From UBA6176 sp964525755 (GTDB lineage: Bacteria; Verrucomicrobiota; Verrucomicrobiia; Limisphaerales; UBA9464), in the NCBI GenBank assembly GCA_964525755.1, contig CAZGIK010000010.1, positions 61,219 through 125,218 on the forward strand: DNA of 64,000 bases, given 5' to 3'. Below the pieces are notes generated by a model. That model did not search any database and was not told the origin of the DNA. It saw nothing but the letters and a program-made list of their open reading frames with translations. The position numbers and the translations under genes were made by a program. Below, in pieces: positions 24,220 to 33,683 of the stretch. The first letter of the stretch is position 1. The number at the start of each line of letters is the position of its first letter.

Positions 24220-24750
24220 TCAGTAGCGGACCAGCGCCTGCGTGGTGTGGGATCCCAGGCGCTGGCGGCCGTCGAGGAACCCCAGCTCGATCACGAAGTG
24301 CACCGCCGTCACCCGCGCCCCGAGCCGTTCCAGGAGGGCCAGCGTGGCGGCGGCCGTTCCGCCGGTGGCGAGGAGGTCGTCGACCACCAGCACCCGTTCG
24401 CCCGCCCCCACCGCATCGGTGTGCACCGCCACCGTCGCCGAGCCGTACTCGAGGTCGTAGCTCTCCTCGTGGGTCGCCCACGGCAGCTTCCCCTTCTTCC
24501 GCACCGGCACGAACCCGGCCCGCAGCCGGTGGGCCAGCGCGGCCCCGAAGATGAATCCGCGGGCATCGATGCCCACCACCTTGTCGACATCCCCCGGAAC
24601 CAGGCCGAACAGCAGGTGCTCGATGGTCCCGTGGAACAGGCGGGGGTCGGCGAGGACCGGGGTGATGTCCTTGAACTGGATTCCCGGCTTGGGGAAGTCG
24701 GGGACATTCCGGATGGCCCGGGTGATCTCGGCGACGGTTGCGACGGTCAT
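24220..24750 (-). CDS. apt: adenine phosphoribosyltransferase
   Basis: Salvages adenine with PRPP to AMP. The 176-aa protein has RNVPDFPKPGIQFKDITPVLADPRLF, the Apt N-terminal signature, GIDARGFIFGAALAHRL, VRKKGKLPWATHEESYDLEYGSATVAVHTDAV and the PRPP loop VLVVDDLLATGGTAAATLALL. Length and motifs are standard. Start at ATG 24750; an in-frame start at 24786 would overlap rnhC. Within the minus-strand run, 32 bases after rnhC and 79 before the PAP2-GT gene. Confidence 0.96.
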   Translation of the reverse strand: MTVATVAEITRAIRNVPDFPKPGIQFKDITPVLADPRLFHGTIEHLLFGLVPGDVDKVVGIDARGFIFGAALAHRLRAGFVPVRKKGKLPWATHEESYDLEYGSATVAVHTDAVGAGERVLVVDDLLATGGTAAATLALLERLGARVTAVHFVIELGFLDGRQRLGSHTTQALVRY

Positions 24751-24782
24751 GGCGCGCGTTGTCGGGGATGCCCCCCCGGGGG

Positions 24783-25781
24783 TCAAGCGTCGTCACCGGT
24801 CCTGTCGCTGCGGGTCCCGGACCGGCGCCATTCGACCTTGGGCGGTTCGGGCAGGCCCTGGACGCGGTAGGCGGTGCGGAAGTGCATCTTGGCCACCCGC
24901 GGCAGGAGGGCGGCGCCGTGCCGGGCGACAAAGGCCCGCCCGGCCGCCTCCACCGCGGCCGAGGCCCCCTTCGGCAGCTCGATCCCGAACTCCTCCGACA
25001 GCCGGGCGAGGCGGCTGACGAACTCGTCGCGGGCGAGGATCGAGGCCGCGGCCACGGCGAGGTCCTCCTCGGCCCGGTGGCGCTGGACCAGCTCCAGGTT
25101 CCGGCCCTGTTCCATGAGCGCCTGTTCCACCGTGGCCTTGCTCGAGGCGAACTGGTCGCTCACCGCCCGCAGCGGCGGCGGATTCATCCGGTGCCGCTGG
25201 CCGAGCAGGTTCTCGATCACCCGGGCATGGCCCCACGCGAGGACCCGGTTCACGCTGCCGTTCCGGGCGTGCATCCGGTTGTAGGCCTCGTTGCCGATGG
25301 TCACCACGGCGAAGACGCACCCCGGGGTCTCGCGGATCCGGGTGGCGACCCGCGCCACCTGCGCGTCGCTGGTGATCCGCTTCGAGTCCCGCACCGCCCC
25401 GTCCTTCCACGCCTCCAGCACCGACGCGTTCACATACACCCCGGCGACGCACATCGGCCCGAAGAAATCACCCTTGCCCGACTCGTCCACGCCGATCCTC
25501 GGGTCGTTGCGGGTCGGGTCGAGCGTGTCCTCGTACCCCAGCCGGGCCTCGCCGAGGACGCGGGGCTCGAGGACGAACTCCACGAACTCCCGGGTGCCCT
25601 TGCCCTGCACGACCAGTTTGCCCGACGCGTAGAAGGTGATGTTCACGTCCGGCGTGGCTGCGCTGAACCGGGCATGCGGCACGGTCCGGGGTTGGTACGG
25701 ACCGGTGCGGAGGATGTCCGCGAGGGTGTCGGCCTGGGCCGGTTCCAGACGGCAGGTGTAGGAATGGAGGGGGGCGTCCAC
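24783..25781 (-). CDS. rnhC: ribonuclease HIII
   Basis: Cleaves RNA in RNA-DNA hybrids. The 332-aa protein has an N-terminal TBP-like substrate-binding domain (about 1-90; TFYASGKLVVQGKGTREFVEFVLEP) that distinguishes HIII from HII. The catalytic core starts RIGVDESGKGDFFGPMCVAGVYV with the D-E-S-G-K-G motif, then RDSKRITSDAQV and AEEDLAVAAASILARDEFV. Chosen start is the GTG at 25781, which begins right at the N-terminal domain. RNase HIII is best known in Firmicutes and Chlamydiae, and its presence here fits a PVC organism. Confidence 0.94.
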   Translation of the reverse strand: MDAPLHSYTCRLEPAQADTLADILRTGPYQPRTVPHARFSAATPDVNITFYASGKLVVQGKGTREFVEFVLEPRVLGEARLGYEDTLDPTRNDPRIGVDESGKGDFFGPMCVAGVYVNASVLEAWKDGAVRDSKRITSDAQVARVATRIRETPGCVFAVVTIGNEAYNRMHARNGSVNRVLAWGHARVIENLLGQRHRMNPPPLRAVSDQFASSKATVEQALMEQGRNLELVQRHRAEEDLAVAAASILARDEFVSRLARLSEEFGIELPKGASAAVEAAGRAFVARHGAALLPRVAKMHFRTAYRVQGLPEPPKVEWRRSGTRSDRTGDDA

Positions 25782-25886
25782 GGGCCCGGGGATGACACAC
25801 CCGAACCGACGCGCGGGGCAAGCGGGCAGGCGCCGGGGACACGGCTTGGTATTGCCGGTCCCGGTCCCATCCGCTTGGCTTGGCCC

Positions 25887-27176
25887 GTGCCATTTCCCGC
25901 CTCGATCCCCATCGCCGCGGTCCTCTTGTGCCTCCTGGCCGGCCCGGCTTTCGGCGCCGGGTTCCGGTCGGGCGTGGCTGTCGAGGTGGTCACGCCCGAC
26001 CCGCTCCTGCCCGTCTCCGGGGGGATGGGACCGTCCAGCCCGGCGTCGGAGGTCCGGGGCGACCTGACGGTCCGGGCGCTGGTGCTCGAGAACGACGGCC
26101 AGCGGGTGGCCCTGGTGAGCGCGGATTTCCTCGGCTTTCCCAAGGTGCTCGGGGACCGGGTGCGGTCCCGGGTGGCCGGGATCCCGGGGACCAACATCCT
26201 CATCGGAGCCACCCACACCCACAGCGCACCCGACGTCTATGCGTTCCCCGACGGGCAGGGGGGCACCGGGGCGGACCTCGGCTACATCGACCGGGTGGTG
26301 GACCGGATGGCGGCGGCCGTCCGGCGGGCGGCCGACGGACTGGAGCCGGCGACGGTGCGGATCGCGTCCGGCGAGGCGCGGGGACGGATCGCCTACAACT
26401 ACTACGCGCCCGACCTCTACGATCCGCGATGCCATGTGGTGCAGACCGTCCGGTCCGACGGGACGGTGCAGGCGACGCTGGTGAACTACGCCATCCACCC
26501 GGAGGTGCTGGGGAACCGGCGCGGGATCTGCAGTCCCGACCTGGTGGGGCCATTGTACGACCGCCTGGCGGAGGCGGGCGGCGGCGTGGGGGTTTTTCTC
26601 AACTCGGCCCAGGGCGGTATGGTGACCGCCGACACCCGACGCCCCGGCGGGGGTGAGGCGAACGACTGGGAGGAATGCCGGCGCATCGGCGGGTTGCTGG
26701 CCGACGAGGCCCTGCGGATCGTGGGCGAGGCGGCGTTCCAGGAAGATCCCCGCCTGCGGGTGTTCGCCCGCCCGTTGCGGTTCCCGGTCGACAGCCCCCT
26801 GCTGCTGGCCGTGCTCCGCGGAAGTCCGCTCGGGTACGCCACCGATGCCCGGGGATGGATTGAGACCACGCTCAACGTCGTGCAGTTGGGCGACGCCGAG
26901 TTCGTCACCATCCCGGGCGAGGCGCTCCCGAACATCGGCTACTACCTCAAGCGCAAGCTCCGCGGCCGGCACGCGTTCCTCCTCGGCCTGACCAACGACG
27001 CCTTCGGCTACATCCTCACCAAGGAGGATTTCGACAGCTTCCGCCGCTACGAATACGTCAGCCGCACCTCCCTCGGGGAGCGGACCGGGGAGATCCTGGT
27101 GTCCGAGGTCCTCGATTTCCTGGCCCAACTGCCCCCGCCGGAATCCGGAGCCGCCCGGAAGCCGGCAACCGAGTGA
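25887..27176 (+). CDS. secreted neutral/alkaline ceramidase-like hydrolase
   Basis: A 429-aa protein with signal peptide VPFPASIPIAAVLLCLLAGPAFGAG from a GTG start at 25887. The core matches the N-terminal domain of neutral ceramidases: VAVEVVTPDPLLPVSGGMGP, LVSADFLGFPKVLGDRV, and ILIGATHTHSAPDVY (zinc-binding T-H-T-H-S). Also NYAIHPEVLGNRRGICSPDLVGPL, FLNSAQGGMVTAD, and FVTIPGEALPNIGYYLKRK...LLGLTNDAFGYILTKEDF, which are recurrent in bacterial 'neutral/alkaline non-lysosomal ceramidase' proteins. It lacks the C-terminal Ig-like domain of true ceramidases, so the amide substrate is open. Three bases separate it from the following methyltransferase gene, so the pair is probably cotranscribed. 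Confidence 0.85.
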   Translation: MPFPASIPIAAVLLCLLAGPAFGAGFRSGVAVEVVTPDPLLPVSGGMGPSSPASEVRGDLTVRALVLENDGQRVALVSADFLGFPKVLGDRVRSRVAGIPGTNILIGATHTHSAPDVYAFPDGQGGTGADLGYIDRVVDRMAAAVRRAADGLEPATVRIASGEARGRIAYNYYAPDLYDPRCHVVQTVRSDGTVQATLVNYAIHPEVLGNRRGICSPDLVGPLYDRLAEAGGGVGVFLNSAQGGMVTADTRRPGGGEANDWEECRRIGGLLADEALRIVGEAAFQEDPRLRVFARPLRFPVDSPLLLAVLRGSPLGYATDARGWIETTLNVVQLGDAEFVTIPGEALPNIGYYLKRKLRGRHAFLLGLTNDAFGYILTKEDFDSFRRYEYVSRTSLGERTGEILVSEVLDFLAQLPPPESGAARKPATE

Positions 27177-27179
27177 CCC

Positions 27180-28103
27180 ATGACGACGGATGACCGCACA
27201 GCCGGTCCGGATTTCTCCGGGCCCGACCTCGAGGACCTGCAGCTCCGGACCCTGGAAGGGTTCACCGCGTCGCGGTCCTTCGACACCGGCCGGACGGCGG
27301 ACAACTACTTCTGGCGCCGGAAGCGACGCGAGGTCCTCCGGCTGATCGGGCGCCACCTCGGCGAGATCGTCGGAACGGCGGGCGGCCCACCGGTGGAACG
27401 CCGGTTCGTCGAGCTGGGTTTCGGGGATGCCACCGATTTCTTCCTGATCCGCGACCGGATCCTCTCCCGGGCGGAGCCCGTCGGGCAAAGGTGGTCCTTC
27501 GAGGGGACCGACGGCCCGGAGTCGCTGATCCGGTTTGCGGAGATGAAGCGGCGGGCCTACGGGGCGGTCGACACGACCTTCCGTCCGCTCGACCTGTCCC
27601 GCCCGCTCCCGTGGCCCGATGCCACGGCGGATTTCGTCTACTGCTCCGAGGTGGTCGAGCATCTGCTGGAGCCGGAGCGGTTGCTGTCGGAGATCGGCCG
27701 GATCCTGCGCCCCGGCGGCTGGCTGCTGCTGACCACGCCGAACGAGCCCAACGTGTTCCAGCGGTCCTTCTGGAACCGCGGTCTGCACCGGATGCATACC
27801 GAGTCGTCGCGGGCCAATCCCGGACGTTTCCTGAACCCCGACGGGACCGAGGGGTTCTACTACGGGCATGTGTCGGTGAACCCGTGTTCCCACTGGGACC
27901 GGTTGGCGGCCCGGCACGGGTTGGGGTGGGTGGATTGCGGTCGCGGGGCGATCGTGTACGGCGGCACCGACGTGCACGACCACGAGCTGGTGCTCGGATG
28001 CCGCCTGCTGGTCGAGGGCTTCCTCGATCTGCTCCCGCGCCGATGGGCCCGCCCCTTTTCCAAGGGGGTGGTCGCTCTGTACCGGAAGTCCGACGGCCGG
28101 TGA
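27180..28103 (+). CDS. class I SAM-dependent methyltransferase
   Basis: A 307-aa soluble protein. FVELGFGDATDFFLIRD is a motif I-like SAM loop, ATADFVYCSEVVEHLLEPERLLSEIGRILRPGGWLLLTTPNEPN is the Methyltransf_11-type motif block. The long insert with NVFQRSFWNRGLHRMHTESSRANPGRFLNPDGTEGFYYGHVS is typical of methyltransferases acting on surface glycans or polyketide-like moieties, but the acceptor is unknown. It follows the ceramidase-like gene by 3 bases and converges on the GT-C gene with a 4-base gap. Confidence 0.85.
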   Translation: MTTDDRTAGPDFSGPDLEDLQLRTLEGFTASRSFDTGRTADNYFWRRKRREVLRLIGRHLGEIVGTAGGPPVERRFVELGFGDATDFFLIRDRILSRAEPVGQRWSFEGTDGPESLIRFAEMKRRAYGAVDTTFRPLDLSRPLPWPDATADFVYCSEVVEHLLEPERLLSEIGRILRPGGWLLLTTPNEPNVFQRSFWNRGLHRMHTESSRANPGRFLNPDGTEGFYYGHVSVNPCSHWDRLAARHGLGWVDCGRGAIVYGGTDVHDHELVLGCRLLVEGFLDLLPRRWARPFSKGVVALYRKSDGR

Positions 28104-28107
28104 CCCG

Positions 28108-30012
28108 TCACCGCGCGCCGGCTTCCGCCTGCAGCAGGACGAAGTCGGTCGGCGGCGCGCTGGCCAGCAGTCGCAGGGGCTCCCGGGAAACCACGGTGAG
28201 GCCGCGTTCCCGGGCCCAGGTGTCGAGGGGCGTGCCGCCGGCCTCGAGGGCATCGACCGATGCCACCAGCCAGCGGATGCCGCGGGCGTCCAGGTCGGCC
28301 CGGTCGGCCGCATGGGTCAGGTGGTGCACCCGCCGCGTCCCGTAGGGTTTCCAGAGGGAGGTCTCTGCATCGTTGGCGGTGAGGAAGCCCACCGTGGATT
28401 CCTCCGGTGGGATCCGGCGGGCGATCGGGGCCAGGGCCCGGGAGCGGTTCCCGTAGACGTCGTACACGGTCGCCGCCCGGCCGATCGCACCGGTGTCCGG
28501 GCGGCCGGCGGCGAGGTGACGCAGCACGGTGCGGGCGGGCCACAGGGGGCGGGAGGGGATCAGGATGAGGACCAGCGCGGCGAGGAGGAGCGAGCCTGCG
28601 GCCAGTCGTCGCCACAGGCGGGACCGGGTCAGGACCTCGTGCCGGCCGGGCATCAGGAGGAGGGGCAGCAGCCACCCGTAGTACGGGGCGAGGATGCGTC
28701 CGGCGGTGGTGATCCCGGACTTGGCGAGGTATGGCATCAGCGCCGCGGCCGGCACCCCCAGGAGCCACCGGCGCGTCCGGTCGAGCCGGGTCCATGCCGA
28801 TGGGGCCCGCCGTCGCCCGGCGGCCAGCCGGCCCAGCAGTCCGGCCAGGAGCAGCCAGGTCACGCCGAAACCGAGCCCGGCATGTTCCTCGCCCGGCAGC
28901 TCGCGCACCGAGTAGGCCCGGCGGCCATTCTCCGCGAACCCGTCGAGCCGCGCCTTCCACGCCTCGGGAAGCGCCTGCTCGATCGTCCGGTTCAGGGCCC
29001 CGGCCACCGGAAGGATCGGGGGGAGGAGGTTCTGGACCGCCAACAGCCCGACGTTGTGGACCACGGCGCTCGCCGGGTCCGGCGGGGTGGTCCATGCGTA
29101 CTCGGCCCGGGATCCGGTCCAGTCGCCCCCATGGATCTGGTTGAGGACCGAGATCGGAAGGATCGATGCCAGTGCGGCGAGGAGGAGGGCTCCGACGGTG
29201 ACGGCGGGACGTCGGGTGAGGGCGGGCAGGGCGGGGGCGACGGTCCACAGCCAGGGCAGTGCCAGGGGCAGGTTGCTGAGCTTGGCCCCGGTGGCCAGCG
29301 CCAGGGCGAGTCCGGAGTACAGGAGGTCCGACGCCCCGCGGGACCGGCGTGCCCGGAGGCCGAAGGCGAACGCGGCGAGGGCGGCCGTGGCGCCGTAGAG
29401 GTCATTGGCGATGCTCCCCGCCTGGAGAACGAAGCAGTAGCCCCCGGGGAACAGCCACATCCAGTGCCACGCCACCCGCCCGCCCACGCCCGCCTGGCGC
29501 AGGGTGGAGAAGGTGAGGCCGGGCAGGAGGAGGAAGCATCCGATGTTGATGAGGAACAGGGGGCGGTCGGAGCCGAGCAGGGCCAGCACCGGGGCGGAGA
29601 GCCACTCGAACCCGGTGGCCCGGGTGTTCAGCCGGTTGTACGGGCACTCGATCCAGTGCCAACGCCCCTCGGCCAGCCAGTGCAGGACCCGCGGGGTGCG
29701 GTAGGCGAGGGCATCGATGTTGTTCGGCTCATGCAGGAGGCCGCCGAGGAACGACAGCACGACGAGGACGAGGAAGAGGGCCGGCAGGGGACGTCGCCAG
29801 CGGTGCCGCCGGACCCGCTGCCCCAGGGGGCGGTGGGCTCCGATCCGGAGAAGCGCCGCGGCCACCGCGAGGAGGACCAGGAGGTACCCCGGGGATCCGA
29901 GGAATCCGACGGCCGAGAGCAGCCATCCGGCGGCGCCGAGGATCGACGCCCCCAGCACGGCGGCCCGCCAGGACCGCGGGGCGGGCCGGACGGGGTGGGA
30001 GGTCGGGATCAT
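28108..30012 (-). CDS. GT-C membrane glycosyltransferase-like protein (paralogue B)
   Basis: A 634-aa protein with 10-12 membrane helices. After TM3 the first external loop reads LLHEPNNIDALAYRTPRVLHWLAEGRWHWIE, the N-N-x-D-x-x-x-Y-R-x-P-R-V-x-H-W motif seen in GT39-like polyprenyl-phosphate-sugar transferases; the Asp is the expected catalytic base. The C-terminal 130 residues are soluble and extracytoplasmic. It follows a paralogue by 43 bases; both share the signature loop and the following RLN...FEWL(S/Q)AP segment. Probably transfers a sugar to a surface glycan or glycolipid made with the upstream GT2. Confidence 0.8.
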   Translation of the reverse strand: MIPTSHPVRPAPRSWRAAVLGASILGAAGWLLSAVGFLGSPGYLLVLLAVAAALLRIGAHRPLGQRVRRHRWRRPLPALFLVLVVLSFLGGLLHEPNNIDALAYRTPRVLHWLAEGRWHWIECPYNRLNTRATGFEWLSAPVLALLGSDRPLFLINIGCFLLLPGLTFSTLRQAGVGGRVAWHWMWLFPGGYCFVLQAGSIANDLYGATAALAAFAFGLRARRSRGASDLLYSGLALALATGAKLSNLPLALPWLWTVAPALPALTRRPAVTVGALLLAALASILPISVLNQIHGGDWTGSRAEYAWTTPPDPASAVVHNVGLLAVQNLLPPILPVAGALNRTIEQALPEAWKARLDGFAENGRRAYSVRELPGEEHAGLGFGVTWLLLAGLLGRLAAGRRRAPSAWTRLDRTRRWLLGVPAAALMPYLAKSGITTAGRILAPYYGWLLPLLLMPGRHEVLTRSRLWRRLAAGSLLLAALVLILIPSRPLWPARTVLRHLAAGRPDTGAIGRAATVYDVYGNRSRALAPIARRIPPEESTVGFLTANDAETSLWKPYGTRRVHHLTHAADRADLDARGIRWLVASVDALEAGGTPLDTWARERGLTVVSREPLRLLASAPPTDFVLLQAEAGAR

Positions 30013-30055
30013 GGGCGACGGCGGCGGGGATCATCGGACCGCCCGCCGCGTGGAT

Positions 30056-31924
30056 TCAAGGCGCGGGCTCGATGCGGACGAGGAAGTGGGGGTCGATGCG
30101 GCCCAGCGGTCCGCCATGGCGCACGATCAGTTCGCGGGCGATCACCCCGTCGCGGCGTGCCGCCCATTCCTGGGGCGTCGCCCCCCCGTCCCGTTCGGCC
30201 TGGCTTGCGCTCAGGATCACGTGCCGGATCCCGTCCGCCCGCAGGTCCCCGGCGGGGTCCTCGTTCCGGACATGACGCACCCGGTGTCCCCGTCGCCACA
30301 ACTCGGCCTCGCCGGTGGAACTGGCGGCCCACCCGACCCGGGGTTCGTCGGCCGGGATGAGCCGGACGAGTTCGTGGAGCCGGACGTGTTGGGAGGTGTG
30401 GAAGTCGAACACCACCGAGAGGTTGCCGATCGTGCCCGGGGCGATGTTCCGCTGGTCGAGCCAGGCCACCAGCTGGGGGAGGGGCCAGATGGGGCGGTTC
30501 CGGACCGAGGCCACGACGGCGATGGTGGCGAGGAGGGTTGCGGCGGCGAGGCGGCGCCAGCGGCGGCGGCGGACCACCTCGCGGTGGCCGGGGGCGGTCA
30601 GCCAGAAGCCGAGGAGCAGGGGATAGACCGGTGCGAAGTAGCGCGCGAGCTCGCGGCAGCCCAGCTTGGCGAGCAGCACCGCCGTCACCACCGCACCGCC
30701 GGTCCAGACCCCGCGCTGGATCCGGTCGCCCGGCCCCCACCACCCCGTGCGGCGGGCCATCCACATCGACACCAGCAGCAGCAGGATCAGGAGCGGGCCG
30801 AGCCCGGCCGAATTGTCGCCGGCGGTGCCGGGAAGCTGTCCGAACGACTCGAACCCCCGGGTCCAGTCCACCCAGGCCCCGGCGGCCCGGGTGGCGATCC
30901 AGTCGTTCCACGCATCCACCCCGAGGGCGAACGGCGGCAGGAAATTGAGGACGGTCAGGATGACGGCGTTGGCGGCCAGGGCGAAGGCCGGGTTGGAGGG
31001 GACGAAGTCGCGTTCCTCCGGCTGCCAGCCGAGCCAGGTGCCGGTGTGGAGGAAATTGGCGATGGTGATGGGGGCCACCGAGACCAGGGTGGCGGCGACG
31101 ACGGTGGCCAGGGTCACCCCGGGGGCTTTCCGCAGCAGGCCCAGCGACGGGAGGACGGCCACGGCCCAGGGGAGGACGGCCGCCAGGTTCACCTGCTTGG
31201 TGTTCGTGAGCAGCGCCACGGCGAGGACCGACCAGAGGACGTCGCCGGGGCGTCCGGTCCGTCGGGCGCGGAGGGCGAACTCGATCGAAGCCAGGACGAA
31301 CACGGCCGACCAGGCGTCGGTGGTGGCGCTGCCGGCCTGGAGCGCGAACACCCAGCCGGCCGGGACGAGCCACATCCAGCGCGCCGCCACCCGGGGCGAC
31401 ACGCCGAGCCGGGTGAAGGCGCCGAAGACCACGCCGGGCAGCAGGAGGAAGCTGATGAGGCTGGGGAGGAACAGGAGCCGTTCCCCCCCCGGCAGGAGCA
31501 GGAGCGGCGCCTGAAGCCATTCATAGCCGTTGGCCAGGCAGTTCAGCCGGACGTCGATGCTGTGGATCCAGTGCCAGCGGTGCTCGGCCAGCCAGTGGTA
31601 GGTCCGCGGGATCCGGTACCAGAGGGTGTCGTAGTTGGAGGGTGCGTGGCCGAACCCGCCCACCGCCGCGCAGCCGGCCAGGATGAGGTAGAGACGGGGC
31701 AGGGTGCCGCGCCAGTGGCGGTGGGGCGGACGGAACTGCCACCCGGCCCGGCGTCCCGCCATCCACAGACCCATTCCGAGGAGCAGGGCCGCGACGAGGT
31801 ACCCCGAGGCGTGCAGTGCCCCGAAGGCGGAGAGGATCCATCCCGCCGCCGAGGCGGCCGCCACCCCCAACAGCCAGACCTTGAGCCCGGTACGCTCCGG
31901 TGCGCTGGGACGGCCGGCCGTCAT
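30056..31924 (-). CDS. GT-C membrane glycosyltransferase-like protein (paralogue A)
   Basis: A 622-aa multi-spanning protein, homologous along its length to the next gene. The first loop reads FGHAPSNYDTLWYRIPRTYHWLAEHRWHWIHSIDVRLN with the conserved acidic residue in N-Y-D. Further shared segments are WMWLVPAGWVFALQAGSATTDAWSA and the extracytoplasmic tail. The ATG at 31924 overlaps the stop of the methyltransferase gene (ATGA at 31921-31924), so translation is coupled. An upstream start at 31987 exists but would overlap more. Acceptor and donor are unknown. Confidence 0.8.
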   Translation of the reverse strand: MTAGRPSAPERTGLKVWLLGVAAASAAGWILSAFGALHASGYLVAALLLGMGLWMAGRRAGWQFRPPHRHWRGTLPRLYLILAGCAAVGGFGHAPSNYDTLWYRIPRTYHWLAEHRWHWIHSIDVRLNCLANGYEWLQAPLLLLPGGERLLFLPSLISFLLLPGVVFGAFTRLGVSPRVAARWMWLVPAGWVFALQAGSATTDAWSAVFVLASIEFALRARRTGRPGDVLWSVLAVALLTNTKQVNLAAVLPWAVAVLPSLGLLRKAPGVTLATVVAATLVSVAPITIANFLHTGTWLGWQPEERDFVPSNPAFALAANAVILTVLNFLPPFALGVDAWNDWIATRAAGAWVDWTRGFESFGQLPGTAGDNSAGLGPLLILLLLVSMWMARRTGWWGPGDRIQRGVWTGGAVVTAVLLAKLGCRELARYFAPVYPLLLGFWLTAPGHREVVRRRRWRRLAAATLLATIAVVASVRNRPIWPLPQLVAWLDQRNIAPGTIGNLSVVFDFHTSQHVRLHELVRLIPADEPRVGWAASSTGEAELWRRGHRVRHVRNEDPAGDLRADGIRHVILSASQAERDGGATPQEWAARRDGVIARELIVRHGGPLGRIDPHFLVRIEPAP

Positions 31925-32484
31925 GCGGCGGTCGTCCGCTCGAACACAAACAGGTTGTTGAGGCCGAGTTGGAAGGTCTCCCGGCACACCGGCCGGAACT
32001 GGGGGGAGGGGAAGATGGACCCGGTCTGGTCCACCTCATAGCCGTGATGCTCCTCCAGGGACATCCCGTGCACCAGTCGCAGCCGCACCAGCACCTCGAG
32101 GATCGCATCGACCGCCGGCGAGGGCACGGTGATCACCAGGCGCCCCCCGGGGCGCAGCAACCGGGCGCAGCCGTCCCTCAGGGGGGCGTACTGGTCGGGT
32201 GGGAAATGTTCCAGCACCGCCAGCATCACGATCACGTCGAACGGCCCGGCGTCGGCCGGGATGTCCCCGGGGAAATACCCGCGCAGGAGACGGAACCCCT
32301 GCCGGGTGGTCCGGTTCTCCGGGAGGACCGGGTCGATCCCGAGGCTGCCCGGCCCGCAGCGTCCGACCCGCTCGAAGAGCACCCCGTCGGCGCTTCCGAG
32401 GTCCAGCACCCGGTCGCCGGTGGCGATGTGCGGGGCGGCCTTGCGGATGCGCCAGTTCTGCAGGAGGCGGTCGACGGAGGTCAT
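31921..32484 (-). CDS. small class I SAM-dependent methyltransferase
   Basis: A 187-aa single-domain enzyme. VLDLGSADGVLFERVGR is the SAM-binding loop; GPFDVIVMLAVLEHFPPDQYAPLRDGCARLLRPGGRLVITVPSPAVDAIL gives the later motifs. It overlaps GT2 upstream by 4 bases (ATGA, 32481-32484) and the GT-C gene downstream by 4 bases, so it belongs to a coupled four-gene unit and likely modifies a glycan or lipid-linked sugar assembled there. Confidence 0.88.
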   Translation of the reverse strand: MTSVDRLLQNWRIRKAAPHIATGDRVLDLGSADGVLFERVGRCGPGSLGIDPVLPENRTTRQGFRLLRGYFPGDIPADAGPFDVIVMLAVLEHFPPDQYAPLRDGCARLLRPGGRLVITVPSPAVDAILEVLVRLRLVHGMSLEEHHGYEVDQTGSIFPSPQFRPVCRETFQLGLNNLFVFERTTAA

Positions 32485-33683
32485 GGCCGGGGGGCGGGTT
32501 CGGACCCGGGCGGCTGTCGCCCGAGGGTCTTCAGTCCGAGGACGCTGAGGTGGAAGCTGGCCGACATGCCCTGGAGCCCGAGGATCACCAGGGTGACGGC
32601 GGGGATCAGGCGGCGGAGGTTGGCCCCGTAGTCGAGGGTGCCGAAGTCGGCGTCGCCCCAGATCCAGACCGCGCGTCCGAGCAGGGAGATGCCCAGCAGG
32701 GTGGCGCCGGCGCCGACCAGGAGGCCTTTTTCCAGGTTCCAGAGGCGGAACAGCCGGGAGAAGTGGGCGTCGTTGGGCAGCAGGCCCTCGCCCACGGCGA
32801 ACACCTTGGCGAAGAACGCCTGGGCCACCAGCTGCGCGCCGAGGATCAGGAACATGGCCGCGACCATCATCGATCCCACGTCGAGGGTCACCCCGCCGGC
32901 CCGGACCGGGCCGCGCAGGGTCAGTCCCATGCCGGCGCCCCCGAGGACGAACAACAGCAGGCCCGGAACCAGGAACAGCCATTTCGGCGAGTAGATCAGC
33001 ATGAAGCGCAGGTGGCGCCATCCGTCGCGCCACGGCTTCAGGTGGGGCGGACGGCTCCGCCCGTCGGGATGCAGGGCGATGGGGACCTCGGCCACCCGCA
33101 GGCCCTTGAGCTGGGCCTTCATCACCATTTCCGATGCGAACTCCATGCCGGTGGTCCGCAGGTCCATCTTCCGGTAGCCCTCCGCCGAGAAAGCCCGCAT
33201 GCCGCAATGGAAATCGTGGATCGGGGTCTTGAAGAACAGGCGCCCGAGGAAGGACAGGCTGGGGTTGCCGATCCACCGGTTCTTCCAGGGCATGGCGCCG
33301 GGGAGGATCCGGCCGCCACCTGACGGCAGCCGGCAGCCCATCACCAGTTCGTGCCCTTCCCGCAGCCGGGTGACGAACCCGGAGATGTCCGAGAAATCGT
33401 AGCTGTCGTCCGAGTCGCCCATGAGGATGTAGCGCCCGCGGGCGGCGGCGATTCCGCCGCGGAGGGCGTTTCCGTACCCCTTGGCCTGCACGCGTTCCAC
33501 GCGGGCCCCGAGGCCCTCGGCGATCTCGATCGAGCCGTCGGTGGAGCCGTTGTCGGCGATCAGCACCTCCCCCCGGACGCCGGCCTTGGCCAGGCCCTCC
33601 TGGGCCTTGCGGATGCAGGTGGCGAGGGTCTCCGCCTCATTGAGGCAGGGCATCACGATGGTCAGTTCAATGTCGTCACCCAT
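32481..33683 (-). CDS. family 2 glycosyltransferase, DPM1/ArnC-like with C-terminal membrane helices
   Basis: Probably transfers a nucleotide sugar to polyprenyl phosphate, making the donor used by the GT-C enzymes downstream. The 400-aa protein has the GT-A core: LTIVMPCLNEAETLATCI, VLIADNGSTDGSIEIAEGLGARVERV, GYGNALRGGIAAARGRYILMGDSDDSYDF (D-x-D region), HDFHCGMRAFS, and MEFASEMVMKAQLKGLRVAEVPI. The C-terminal third adds about four membrane helices. First gene of the unit GT2, methyltransferase, GT-C, GT-C. Confidence 0.92.
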   Translation of the reverse strand: MGDDIELTIVMPCLNEAETLATCIRKAQEGLAKAGVRGEVLIADNGSTDGSIEIAEGLGARVERVQAKGYGNALRGGIAAARGRYILMGDSDDSYDFSDISGFVTRLREGHELVMGCRLPSGGGRILPGAMPWKNRWIGNPSLSFLGRLFFKTPIHDFHCGMRAFSAEGYRKMDLRTTGMEFASEMVMKAQLKGLRVAEVPIALHPDGRSRPPHLKPWRDGWRHLRFMLIYSPKWLFLVPGLLLFVLGGAGMGLTLRGPVRAGGVTLDVGSMMVAAMFLILGAQLVAQAFFAKVFAVGEGLLPNDAHFSRLFRLWNLEKGLLVGAGATLLGISLLGRAVWIWGDADFGTLDYGANLRRLIPAVTLVILGLQGMSASFHLSVLGLKTLGRQPPGSEPAPRP

